Shown here: piece by piece, positions 15,790 through 24,133 of the stretch | How the letters are laid out: every line of letters starts with the position of its first letter | Position numbering within the stretch: the stretch's first letter is position 1 | Assembly (NCBI GenBank): GCA_037142515.1 | Contig: JBAXAM010000012.1 | Location: forward strand, 1-33,230 | Length of the DNA: 33,230 nucleotides | Reading direction: 5' to 3' | From: JBAXAM01 sp037142515 | GTDB lineage: Bacteria > Pseudomonadota > Gammaproteobacteria > UBA9339 | Translations under genes and position numbers: made by a program | Notes under the pieces: generated by a model | What the model was told of the DNA's origin: nothing | Database searches by the model: none | Seen by the model: only the letters and a program-made list of their open reading frames with translations

Positions 15790-17442
15790 TTATTCGTAAT
15801 TATTACCAATGATTGTTAGTTTTTTGAATTTTCGTAGTATAGGAGCTTTTGTTTGTGTCATATCTTTATAAAATTGCTCGAGTTTATTATTTGGAACAAT
15901 CAGATAATATGGCTGATGTTTTGTTTCGCGCAAAAACTTCTTTTTGGTTAAAAACCATTGTTTAAATTGCGGTAAATGGGAGCCATAATGCAAGTCGTTG
16001 CTTTGGCTATCAATAATTCTTAAACAAGTGTTGGTGTAGAAGGCAAGCGCTGAGATGTTTTCAAAATCTTGATAAATATAGATAAAATTAGTTTTTCTAT
16101 TTTCTGTAAGATAAATCCCAGCTTTTGCAGCAGAAATATCTTCGTTGATCAATTTTAAAACTGAAGTTGCTGTGATCGCGATAGGAATGATTAAGCTGGC
16201 GAGCAGGGCGGCGGCTACTTGTGGTTTGCGTATAAAAATCGAGATAATAGTAACCCCTGCTAGTAAACCATAGGAAGCGGTTCCCAGGATTGATTTTTTA
16301 CATGTGATAATTGCTGGAAAAATAGGCAAAAATACTGCAAAACTGATCACTAGACTAACGGCTAGTATAAATAAAATTAATGCTACCAAAATACTAAAAA
16401 GCCTCGTGTTTTTATTTTCAAACCATGCGTTTAGGTTAACGCTAAGAATAAGAGCAAGTGCTGGCATGCTGACAATCATGTAATAATTGGCTTTTGCTAT
16501 TGAAAGCGAAAAAAATATTAGAGGTAGCAAGAGCCAGCACCAGCTAAAGCGCATTAGCTTTTTTTCGAGGACGCTTAAATTTTTAGTTTGCAAAAAAATT
16601 AGAGGGACAAAAAAAGACCATGGAAACAAATAAATTAAAATACGTGGTAAGTAATAGTAAAATGATCCCTGGTAATAGTCGTGTGGTTCGCGTAGGTTCA
16701 AAAAGCGCAAAAAATGCTCGCCGATAATATAATTCCAGAAAAATCCCTTGTGTTGTAAGGTCGCCGCAATATGCCACGGCAAAACCATCGCCAAAAATAA
16801 AATAATTCCTGGCCAATCAATGGCTTGACGCAAGTGATTCCAAAAACTTTTTTCTAAAAGTAAAAATGCGCTAAAGCTGCCACAGATTAATATTATTGCT
16901 ATAAGTCCTTTACACAAAATTGCCAAGCCAAAGAATATGTACGCAATTCTTAATACAGCTATTTTTTTGCTTTCATACCAATAAAATAAGCATAGTAGAG
17001 TGCCAGCAATTAAAAATGAAAGCAGCATATCAAAATAGACCATGCGAGCGATAATGCTAACGCCGATGCTCGAAGCGAAAATTAATGTCGCCATAATGCC
17101 TATTTTTGATAGCTTCATTTTGTAGGTAAAGTAAAGCATAGTGCAGCACAGCAAGGTGGCACTAGTTGCGGTAACAAAGCGCGCGGCAAAAGCAGTAAAC
17201 CCGAAGATAGAGAAGCTCAAACCCAGTAGCCAATATAACAGCGGTGGTTTTTCGATATAGGGAACGCAGTTTAAGTACGGAATAACAAAGGCTTTGTTTA
17301 TAAGCATGTGTTTTGCGATGCTAGCATAAAGCCCCTCATTATTATTGAGCAAGGTGTAGTTACCAATGGCAAAATAAAAACTAAAAAACATTAGTACCGC
17401 TAATACTGGGTACCAAACTTGATATTGACGAGTAGTAAGCAT
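15790..17442 (-). CDS. ArnT-like membrane glycosyltransferase (GT39/GT83 superfamily)
   Basis: The 550-residue protein has about eleven to thirteen hydrophobic segments. Its first periplasmic loop reads NNNEGLYASIAKHML, then KPPLLYWLLG, the arrangement found in ArnT and PMT-type enzymes that move a sugar from a polyprenyl-phosphate donor to lipid A, protein or another glycan on the periplasmic side. The loop Asp of the usual DEARY-type motif appears as Asn followed by Glu, so the catalytic acid may differ. Other conserved pieces are ARMVYFDMLL, LAILCKGLIAI and LPWHIA. Lipid A or O-antigen modification is plausible in this LPS-making organism but the acceptor cannot be read from sequence. It starts 8 nt after trxB stops, suggesting co-transcription. 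Confidence 0.82.
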   Translation of the reverse strand: MLTTRQYQVWYPVLAVLMFFSFYFAIGNYTLLNNNEGLYASIAKHMLINKAFVIPYLNCVPYIEKPPLLYWLLGLSFSIFGFTAFAARFVTATSATLLCCTMLYFTYKMKLSKIGIMATLIFASSIGVSIIARMVYFDMLLSFLIAGTLLCLFYWYESKKIAVLRIAYIFFGLAILCKGLIAIILICGSFSAFLLLEKSFWNHLRQAIDWPGIILFLAMVLPWHIAATLQHKGFFWNYIIGEHFLRFLNLREPHDYYQGSFYYYLPRILIYLFPWSFFVPLIFLQTKNLSVLEKKLMRFSWCWLLLPLIFFSLSIAKANYYMIVSMPALALILSVNLNAWFENKNTRLFSILVALILFILAVSLVISFAVFLPIFPAIITCKKSILGTASYGLLAGVTIISIFIRKPQVAAALLASLIIPIAITATSVLKLINEDISAAKAGIYLTENRKTNFIYIYQDFENISALAFYTNTCLRIIDSQSNDLHYGSHLPQFKQWFLTKKKFLRETKHQPYYLIVPNNKLEQFYKDMTQTKAPILRKFKKLTIIGNNYE

Positions 17443-17450
17443 AGATATAT

Positions 17451-18380
17451 TTACAATGAATTTAAGAAATTTTTTGCATCTATGGCAGCCATGCAGCCTA
17501 AGCCAGCTGCAACCACCGCCTGATGGTAATTTTGATTGATGACATCACCTGCAGCAAAGACTCCAGAAATGCTAGTTGCAGTTGCTGCTCCATAAGCAAG
17601 ACCAGCCCTAATATATCCATGCTCCATATCTAGTTGATTTGTAAAGATTTCAGTGTTTGGCTTGTGACCAATAGCAACAAATATACCTGCAATTTCTATT
17701 TCTTTGGTTAAATTAGAAGCAATGTTTTTAATTTTTATTCCAGTTACCCCATGTTCATCGCCTAATATTTCGTCGACAATCTGATTTAGTTCAAACTTGA
17801 TATTAAGTGTTCTTTTTAACTGCTCAACTGTTATGGGTTCAATACGCAAGCCTTCGCGTCTATGAATAATAGTTACTTCAGAAGAGAGTTTTGCTAAATA
17901 CATAGCCTCTTTGGCGGCGGTATTGCCACCACCAATAACTGCAACTTTTTTATTTTTATAAAAAAAACCGTCGCATACCGCGCATCCGGAAACACCTCGT
18001 CCCATATATTTTTGTTCTGACGGAATGCCTAAATATTTTGTTGAAGCTCCAGTAGCGATGATTAAAGCATCACAAGTGTATTCATCGTTATCTCCCTTAA
18101 GGCGAAAAGGGCGTTTTGATAGGTCAGCATGTAATATATTATCGGAAATTATTTCAGAACCGAAACGCTGTGCTTGATTCAGCATTTTTTCCATCAGAGT
18201 AATGCCGGATATTCCCGTATCTTCTCCCGGCCAGTTTTCAATAACAGTGGTTTTTGTAAGCTGCCCGCCTTGTTCTAATCCAGCAATTACCGCAGATTTT
18301 AAGTTTGCGCGTGCAGTGTAAATTGCAGCTGTGTAACCAGCTGGTCCAGAACCAATAATAATAACGCGATGATGTATCAT
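17451..18380 (-). CDS. trxB: Thioredoxin reductase
   Basis: This FAD enzyme passes electrons from NADPH to thioredoxin. The 309-residue sequence carries the FAD-binding GSGPAGYTAAIYTARA (10-25), the redox-active pair Cys133-Ala-Val-Cys136 in GVSGCAVCDGFF, the NADPH-binding GGGNTAAKEAMYLA, and the C-terminal FAD motif GVFAAGDV. All are intact and the length is standard for the low-molecular-weight class. The ArnT-like gene follows after 8 nt. The 196-bp upstream gap is shared with divergent ftsK and contains a tetranucleotide repeat. Confidence 0.97.
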   Translation of the reverse strand: MIHHRVIIIGSGPAGYTAAIYTARANLKSAVIAGLEQGGQLTKTTVIENWPGEDTGISGITLMEKMLNQAQRFGSEIISDNILHADLSKRPFRLKGDNDEYTCDALIIATGASTKYLGIPSEQKYMGRGVSGCAVCDGFFYKNKKVAVIGGGNTAAKEAMYLAKLSSEVTIIHRREGLRIEPITVEQLKRTLNIKFELNQIVDEILGDEHGVTGIKIKNIASNLTKEIEIAGIFVAIGHKPNTEIFTNQLDMEHGYIRAGLAYGAATATSISGVFAAGDVINQNYHQAVVAAGLGCMAAIDAKNFLNSL

Positions 18381-18461
18381 GGTTTTCTGACTCTAATTTA
18401 GGAAGGTAGGACATTATAGGTAAAAACGATTACGAAGTAAAAAACTTGATATAACTATAGA

Positions 18462-18485
18462 TAATTAATTAATTAATTAATTAAT
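18462..18485. repeat. (TAAT)6 microsatellite between trxB and ftsK
   Basis: Six perfect tandem TAAT units occupy the middle of the divergent trxB/ftsK promoter region, about 82 bp upstream of trxB and 92 bp upstream of the ftsK start. Perfect tetranucleotide tracts can change length by replication slippage and so alter promoter spacing, but nothing here shows that this one does. Confidence 0.85.
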
Positions 18486-18516
18486 TTAGATTATTTTTTT
18501 AGAATAAGATAAAATA

Positions 18517-18543
18517 TTTGTCATTATAATTTGTCATTATAAT
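18517..18543 (+). promoter_or_regulatory. Tandem 13-bp repeat carrying two TATAAT boxes upstream of ftsK
   Basis: TTTGTCATTATAA occurs twice head to tail (18517-18529 and 18530-18542), and with the next T each copy contains a perfect TATAAT (18525-18530 and 18538-18543). Either could be the -10 box of ftsK, whose start is at 18577. I see no good -35 at 16-18 nt from either copy. Confidence 0.45.
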
Positions 18544-18576
18544 CAGATTATTGGCAGGTTTTTTTGAGGAAAAAAA

Positions 18577-20865
18577 TTGCTTCAAGCAAACTATAAAAAA
18601 TCAGAAGAGCAAAATAATCACAAATTTGCCAGAGTGCTGCGTGAAGGGATTTTGATTGTCACTATTGGCATTGCTGTGTTTTTATTTTTAGCGCTAGTTT
18701 CATACCATGCTACCGACCCTGGTTGGTCGCGTACCGGAGTGAGTGCGACTGTGGCAAATATTGGTGGTTATGTTGGAGCGTGGTTTGCTGATGTTTTACT
18801 CTGTGCGTTTGGTTATATCGCTTATATCTTCCCATTTATGTTGGTTTATGCAGCTTGGTTGCCTTTTTTGCAGGTTGTTAGGGATGATCTTAGCCAAACG
18901 CTTTTTATGGTACACAGTTTTGGTTTTTTTGTAGTGCTGCTTACCGGGAGTGGCTTGGCGAGCATTCATTTAAACGCTGGGAATCTGCCTTTTGGGTCCG
19001 GTGGAGTTTGTGGTGATTTATTTCAAAGCGGGATGGTGAATATTTTCAACCCTGTCGGCGCTAATTTGATTTTATTTGCTTTGTTTTTTGCCGGTATTAC
19101 ACTTTTTAGTGGCTTATCTTGGTTGTGTGTAATTGATGCTATTGGTATGGGTGCCTTAAATTTAGTCGATTTTATTGGTGATCAGGTTTTACAGATTACT
19201 CGGGTTGAATCGAGCAAGCCTCAAATTACTAAGTATGAACCGAAAATCTACGAGTCAGTTGATGAACCAATAGAAATTAAAAAGCCAGTTATTTTACCTG
19301 CTCCTACGATTAAACCTAGTGTGCGCGCCGAGCGTGAGCGTCAGACAACTTTGTTTGATCCAAAATTAGCAGGGTCTCTGCCGCCGTTATCTTTGCTTGA
19401 TCAGCCGGAAAAAACCATAGGTATTAATTATACAACAAATGAACTTGAAGAAATGTCTAGAAATGTTGAGTTACGATTGCGTGATTTTGGTATTGAAGCG
19501 CAAGTTGTTGCCGTTCATCCTGGACCAGTAGTAACAAGATTTGAGTTGCAACTTGCCGCTGGAACTAAGGTTAGCCGCATTACAAGCTTGGCAAAAGATT
19601 TAGCTCGTTCATTGTCAGTTATTAGTGTACGTGTGGTTGAAATAATTCCAGGTAAATCGGTAATTGGTTTGGAACTGCCAAATGCTAATCGCGAAGTGGT
19701 TAGGTTGCGCGAAATTTTGTCGTCGCAGGCCTACGAGCATACGCGTGCTCCTCTAGCGCTGGCACTTGGTAAGGATATTGCTGGTCACCCGGTAATTGTT
19801 GATTTGGCTAAGATGCCGCATTTATTAGTTGCTGGCACTACTGGTTCGGGCAAGTCTGTCTGTTTAAATGCTCTTCTTTTGAGTTTTTTATATAAGTATA
19901 CTCCCAAAGAATTGCGCATGATTTTAATTGATCCGAAAATGCTTGAGCTTTCGGTGTACGCCGATATCCCACATTTGTTGACGCCAGTTGTTACTGATAT
20001 GAAAGAAGCGGCTAATGCGCTTCGTTGGTGTGTAGCTGAAATGGATCGACGTTATAGATTAATGGTTACTTTAGGTGTGCGTAATATTTCTGGTTATAAC
20101 CACAGAATTCAAGAAGCAAAGAATAAGGGAGCACCGCTGCTTGATCCTTTGTGGCAGGATGATGGTATTGGTGGCGAACCAGAGGAGTTACAGGAATTGC
20201 CTTACATTGTTGTAATTGCTGATGAGTATGCCGATATGATTATGGTGGTCGGCAAAAAGGTTGAAGAGTTAATTGCGCGTATTGCCCAAAAAGCACGCGC
20301 TGCTGGAATTCACTTGATTTTAGCGACACAACGACCTTCAGTTGATGTGATTACTGGTTTGATTAAAGCCAATATTCCGACGCGTATTGCTTTTCAAGTT
20401 TCATCCAAAATTGACTCACGTACAATTTTAGATCAGTCAGGTGCAGAACAGTTGCTGGGTTTTGGTGATATGCTTTATTTGGCTCCTGGTACTGGAATTC
20501 CAGTGCGCATTCATGGCTCTTTTGTTGTTGATGAAGAAGTGCATCGAGTAGTTAAAGATGTCAAGCGTCGTGGACAGCCAGAATACCTTGAAGAAATCCT
20601 TGATGGTAGTGCTGGACCTGTTGCTGGAATTGATTCTGAGAACAGTGCTGAATTTGCAGATGCTGAGCAAGATCCGCTCTATGATCAGGCTGTGCGTATT
20701 GTTACTGAGTCGCGCCGCGCTTCAATTTCTAATGTGCAGCGCCGTCTAAAAATCGGGTATAATCGTGCGGCAAGAATTGTTGAGGCGATGGAGGCTGCAG
20801 GTATTGTTGGGCCGATGGAAACCAATGGCAATCGAGATGTTATTGCCCCGCCTCCTGTGGAGTGA
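18577..20865 (+). CDS. ftsK: DNA translocase FtsK
   Basis: FtsK pumps chromosome ends through the division septum and activates XerCD at dif. The 762-residue protein has four N-terminal membrane segments (about 22-43, 68-98, 108-130, 160-188), a short linker (about 210-280), the motor with Walker A GTTGSGKSV (420-428) and Walker B YIVVIADEYADM, and a C-terminal winged-helix gamma domain (about 690-760, with RRASISNVQRRLKIGYNRAARI) that reads polar KOPS motifs. The linker is far shorter than in E. coli FtsK, as in many other bacteria. The start is TTG at 18577, supported by GAGGA six bases upstream; no ATG fits better. The stop is followed after 17 nt by lolA. Confidence 0.95.
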   Translation: MLQANYKKSEEQNNHKFARVLREGILIVTIGIAVFLFLALVSYHATDPGWSRTGVSATVANIGGYVGAWFADVLLCAFGYIAYIFPFMLVYAAWLPFLQVVRDDLSQTLFMVHSFGFFVVLLTGSGLASIHLNAGNLPFGSGGVCGDLFQSGMVNIFNPVGANLILFALFFAGITLFSGLSWLCVIDAIGMGALNLVDFIGDQVLQITRVESSKPQITKYEPKIYESVDEPIEIKKPVILPAPTIKPSVRAERERQTTLFDPKLAGSLPPLSLLDQPEKTIGINYTTNELEEMSRNVELRLRDFGIEAQVVAVHPGPVVTRFELQLAAGTKVSRITSLAKDLARSLSVISVRVVEIIPGKSVIGLELPNANREVVRLREILSSQAYEHTRAPLALALGKDIAGHPVIVDLAKMPHLLVAGTTGSGKSVCLNALLLSFLYKYTPKELRMILIDPKMLELSVYADIPHLLTPVVTDMKEAANALRWCVAEMDRRYRLMVTLGVRNISGYNHRIQEAKNKGAPLLDPLWQDDGIGGEPEELQELPYIVVIADEYADMIMVVGKKVEELIARIAQKARAAGIHLILATQRPSVDVITGLIKANIPTRIAFQVSSKIDSRTILDQSGAEQLLGFGDMLYLAPGTGIPVRIHGSFVVDEEVHRVVKDVKRRGQPEYLEEILDGSAGPVAGIDSENSAEFADAEQDPLYDQAVRIVTESRRASISNVQRRLKIGYNRAARIVEAMEAAGIVGPMETNGNRDVIAPPPVE

Positions 20866-20882
20866 TTTTGAGGAATATTGTT

Positions 20883-21491
20883 ATGAGTTTTAAATTTATT
20901 ATATTTTTCATTTTTTTCTGTGCAAGTACTGTGACTATTGCTTCTGACGATGAAAACGAATTAGTACAATTGTTGAATAATATTCACACGATGCAGGCAA
21001 CTTTTAAGCAACTTACTTTGCGGGCAGGGCAAGAAACTACAGGTTATATGGTGCTCGAACGTCCAGGTAAATTTCGCTGGGAAGTATTACATCCGAATAA
21101 ACAACTAATTATCGTAAACGGAAATAAATTTATACTCTACGATGCTGATTTGGAGCAGGTTACTAAGCGCAAGATGGACTATAAGAAACCTGGAAATCCG
21201 GCGACACTATTGAGTGGTAGTACCGAAACGCTAAAACAAATGTTCAGAGTTACTAAATTGAAAAAACCAGGCAACGGTATTTGGTTTGAGTTGAAGCCGG
21301 AAAATAAAAATAATTTTAAATGGATCAAAATGCATTTTATTGCCGGACAATTATGTACTATGTATGTTTTTGATAATCTTGGTCAGCAGAGTGAAATTCA
21401 TTTTTCTAATATCGTACTGAACTCTAAGATTCCGCAAAGTAAATTTGTATTTGTTGTTCCGCCAAAGGCAGATGTGTTAGACGAAGGGTAG
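20883..21491 (+). CDS. lolA: Outer-membrane lipoprotein carrier LolA
   Basis: LolA is the periplasmic shuttle that takes lipoproteins from LolCDE to LolB. I start at ATG 20883 (202 aa), preceded by GAGGA at 8 nt. An in-frame GTG at 20862 overlaps ftsK and would spoil the N terminus. The signal peptide is MSFKFIIFFIFFCASTVTIA, then mature SDDENELVQLL. The conserved core appears as MQATFKQLT, YMVLERPGKFRWEV, LIIVNGNKFILYDADLEQVTKRK and the late IHFSNIVLNSKIPQSKFVF. The ftsK-lolA pair is conserved in gammaproteobacteria. Length matches the family. Confidence 0.93.
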   Translation: MSFKFIIFFIFFCASTVTIASDDENELVQLLNNIHTMQATFKQLTLRAGQETTGYMVLERPGKFRWEVLHPNKQLIIVNGNKFILYDADLEQVTKRKMDYKKPGNPATLLSGSTETLKQMFRVTKLKKPGNGIWFELKPENKNNFKWIKMHFIAGQLCTMYVFDNLGQQSEIHFSNIVLNSKIPQSKFVFVVPPKADVLDEG

Positions 21492-21504
21492 CTAAGTTAT
21501 ATTT

Positions 21505-21576
21505 GCCTTGTAAAAAAGCATATTATTTGCTAAAATAGCCTTGTAAAAAAGCATAATTGTTGCTAAAAAACAAGGC
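21505..21576. repeat. Two tandem 33-bp repeats upstream of the DUF4143 ATPase
   Basis: Two units of 33 bp (21505-21537 and 21538-21570) share the opening GCCTTGTAAAAAAGCATA and the core TTGCTAAAA, differing at four positions near the middle and end. The second is followed by CAAGGC (21571-21576), the reverse complement of the shared GCCTTG, so each unit has dyad character (GCCTTG...AGCA...TGCT...CAAGGC in the second). They fill the 94-bp gap between lolA and the ATPase gene and end 9 bp before its start. A repressor-binding array or a transposition footprint are both possible. Confidence 0.7.
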
Positions 21577-21585
21577 AAGAGTAAC

Positions 21586-22881
21586 ATGAAAAGAGATTTA
21601 TTACAAGAATTGATCAACTGGAGAAAAGACTTGTTAAGAAAGCCGCTGATTTTGCGCGGAGCTAGACAGGTTGGTAAATCGTGGCTAATAAACGAATTTG
21701 GCAGGGCGTTTAATGTGTTTATTAGGATTGATTTTGACAAAGATAAAAAAGCAAAATCGTTATTTGTGGGTAACAGCAACATATCTGAATTTATAGCTAA
21801 TCTTGAGATATACACGCAGCAGAAAATCATACCAGGGGAAACGTTATTATTTTTTGATGAAGTTCAAGAGTGTCCGGAAGCCATAAACACATTGCGCCAA
21901 TTTAAAGAAGACTTGCCAAAATTACATGTTATTGCAGCAGGATCATTATTAGATTTTATTTTAGACAAGGTTGGCATGCCAGTTGGTAGGGTTCAGTTTA
22001 TGTATTTGTATCCTTTGTCTTTTGGCGAATTTTTAACAGCATTGGAACGACATGATTTACGCGAGCATATTCTTACCTGTAATGTTTCAAAGATTGTACA
22101 CGAACAAATTTTAGAGTTGCTTAAAACTTACATGTGGTTAGGTGGAATGCCGGCAGTTGTGGATGCTTGGAATAAATATCAAAAAATTACCGCGTGCCAA
22201 GAATTACAAGATGAGATTATTTCAGCCTATTCCCAAGATTTTTATAAATATGCTAAGCACAAAAATATTGAATACGTTACGAAACTGTTTGAGGCTATTC
22301 CAGCGCAACTTGGTAAAAAATTCAAATTTACCAATATCGATAACGAGATTCGTTCGATGTATTTAAAAGAAGCCTTAGTGTTGCTAAACAAAGCAGGAAT
22401 TTCGCATATGTGCTTTCATAGTGCTGCGCATGAGCAACCACTGGGTGCTAGCAAGGATGAGAAAAAATTCAAGGTATATTTATTTGATATTGGTTTGGCG
22501 CAGCGCATGTTGGGATTGACGCTTGAAGATTGGCATTTCAAGCCACTGCAAGTTAAGACGCTAGGTGGAATATCTGAGCAGTTAGTGGCTCAAGAATTAA
22601 TTGCATATACTTCAATTAAGACCAAAGTTGATTTATATTACTGGCATCGCGAAAACAAAAATAGCAATGCAGAAGTGGATTTTATCGCTATTAAAAACCA
22701 GCAAATAGTTCCTATAGAAGTTAAATCTGGAGCAACTGGACATTTGCGTAGTATGCATTCGTTTTTAAAAAGCCATCCAAATTCTAGTTACGGTTTGAAG
22801 GTAGCTGAAAATTTATTTAGCAAACATGATAATATAGTGGAAATTCCACTTTATGGAATTGAAGCTTGGTTGAAAACTTAA
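21586..22881 (+). CDS. AAA ATPase with DUF4143 domain
   Basis: The 431-residue protein belongs to the COG1373-type group: an AAA_14 P-loop domain with Walker A GARQVGKS (25-32) and Walker B LLFFDEVQEC (Asp91-Glu92), then a DUF4143 region ending in AEVDFIAIKNQQIVPIEVKSG. That last stretch resembles the D-x(n)-E-x-K core of PD-(D/E)XK nucleases. Members are common in host-associated and mobile-element-rich genomes, but their function is not known. It sits between lolA and phosphofructokinase, with tandem 33-bp repeats just upstream. Its stop codon overlaps the Shine-Dalgarno of the next gene, so the two may be co-transcribed. The ribosome binding site is weak (AAGAG). I infer acquisition by transfer. 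Confidence 0.85.
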   Translation: MKRDLLQELINWRKDLLRKPLILRGARQVGKSWLINEFGRAFNVFIRIDFDKDKKAKSLFVGNSNISEFIANLEIYTQQKIIPGETLLFFDEVQECPEAINTLRQFKEDLPKLHVIAAGSLLDFILDKVGMPVGRVQFMYLYPLSFGEFLTALERHDLREHILTCNVSKIVHEQILELLKTYMWLGGMPAVVDAWNKYQKITACQELQDEIISAYSQDFYKYAKHKNIEYVTKLFEAIPAQLGKKFKFTNIDNEIRSMYLKEALVLLNKAGISHMCFHSAAHEQPLGASKDEKKFKVYLFDIGLAQRMLGLTLEDWHFKPLQVKTLGGISEQLVAQELIAYTSIKTKVDLYYWHRENKNSNAEVDFIAIKNQQIVPIEVKSGATGHLRSMHSFLKSHPNSSYGLKVAENLFSKHDNIVEIPLYGIEAWLKT

Positions 22882-22892
22882 GGAGATATATT

Positions 22893-24128
22893 ATGGAAAA
22901 GGAATTAGTTGGTATTATCGTCGGCGGGGGACCTGCTCCAGGTATTAATGGCATAATAAGCGCAGCGGTGATTGAAGCTGTAAACGAAGGTAAGAAAGTT
23001 GTTGGTATTATAGGCGGATTTAAGGGCCTGTTCGATGGTCAGCAAAATCTTTTACCTCTTGCTATAAGCGATGTTTCAAGGATACACGCCAGAGGTGGTT
23101 CTATTCTTCGCACTTCACGGGACACCCCTGAGAATGCTAAAGCCAAATTTAATGTACTTTTGGCTTCCCTAAAAAGCATTGGCATAAAGTATCTTATTAC
23201 TATTGGTGGTGATGGTACTTTGCATATGGCCAACTGGATCGAAAAAGAAGCGCATGGCGAAATCAAAGTTGCCCACACACCAAAGACGATAGATAACGAC
23301 ATACCTTTGCCGGGAGGGTTCTCAACATTCGGCTATCAGACAGCGCGCCATGTCGGTGTTTATATTGTCAATAACATTATAGAAGATGCGCGTACTACTG
23401 GGCGCTGGTATTTTATTACGGCTATGGGACGTCATGCTGGTCATCTCGCACTTGGTACAGGAGAGGCTGCTGGAGCTACAATATCACTCATACCAGAAGA
23501 ATTTGGTAGTGGTAAACTCTCTTTTAAAAAAGTTGCAGATATTCTTACGGGTTCAATCATCAAGCGTCTTTCTATGGATAAAGATTATGGTGTAGCAATA
23601 TTGGCCGAAGGTATTTCAGAAAGATTTGATTTAGAAGAACTTAGTCAATATGAAAGTATAGAGAAAAACGAAAAAGGTGATTTAAAACTTTCAGAGATTC
23701 AGCTTGGTAGATTGCTTAAAAATTATGTCAGTAAAACACTACAATCGATGGGCATTAAGACCAGCATAGTTGATAAAAATATTGGTTATGAGCTGCGTGC
23801 TGCTGATCCCATTCCTTTTGATGTGGAGTATGTAAGAAGCCTTGGTTATGGAGCCGTGCGCTTTCTCTTGAGGGGTGGTTCAGGGTCAATGATCGTTTGG
23901 TATGAAGGCAATATCAAAACAGTGCCATTTGCTGATATGGTTGATAGTGCTACTGGCAGGATGAAAATTAGAATAGTAGATGTCAATAGTGAGCCTTATG
24001 AAGTAGCCAGAAAGTACATGATTAGGCTTGAGAAAAAAGATTTTTCTGGTGAGTACTTAGAAAAACTCGCAAGCATCGCCAAAATGAAACAGGAAGAATT
24101 TAAGGCAAGGTTTGAGTACGTGTTATAA
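22893..24128 (+). CDS. 6-phosphofructokinase (group with Gly/Lys at the donor site)
   Basis: This enzyme phosphorylates fructose 6-phosphate in glycolysis. I start at ATG 22893 (411 aa), preceded by AAGGAG at 7 nt; an upstream TTG lies inside the ATPase gene. Motifs are GGGPAPGINGII (11-22), GGDGTLHMA (105-113), PKTIDNDIP (130-138) with catalytic Asp134, and MGRHAGHLALG (178-188). Gly108 is the residue usually found in ATP-using enzymes (PPi-using ones have Asp). Lys131 is the residue seen in PPi-PFKs and in the plant/trypanosome ATP-PFK group, where E. coli PfkA has Gly. So ATP use is more likely, but phosphoryl donor is not certain. Convergent kdsB ends 5 bp downstream. Confidence 0.88.
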   Translation: MEKELVGIIVGGGPAPGINGIISAAVIEAVNEGKKVVGIIGGFKGLFDGQQNLLPLAISDVSRIHARGGSILRTSRDTPENAKAKFNVLLASLKSIGIKYLITIGGDGTLHMANWIEKEAHGEIKVAHTPKTIDNDIPLPGGFSTFGYQTARHVGVYIVNNIIEDARTTGRWYFITAMGRHAGHLALGTGEAAGATISLIPEEFGSGKLSFKKVADILTGSIIKRLSMDKDYGVAILAEGISERFDLEELSQYESIEKNEKGDLKLSEIQLGRLLKNYVSKTLQSMGIKTSIVDKNIGYELRAADPIPFDVEYVRSLGYGAVRFLLRGGSGSMIVWYEGNIKTVPFADMVDSATGRMKIRIVDVNSEPYEVARKYMIRLEKKDFSGEYLEKLASIAKMKQEEFKARFEYVL

Positions 24129-24133
24129 AGCTA

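Noticed and set aside
18462..18543. CRISPR array
   Set aside because: The repeats are 4-bp and 13-bp tandem units without spacers, and no cas genes are present.
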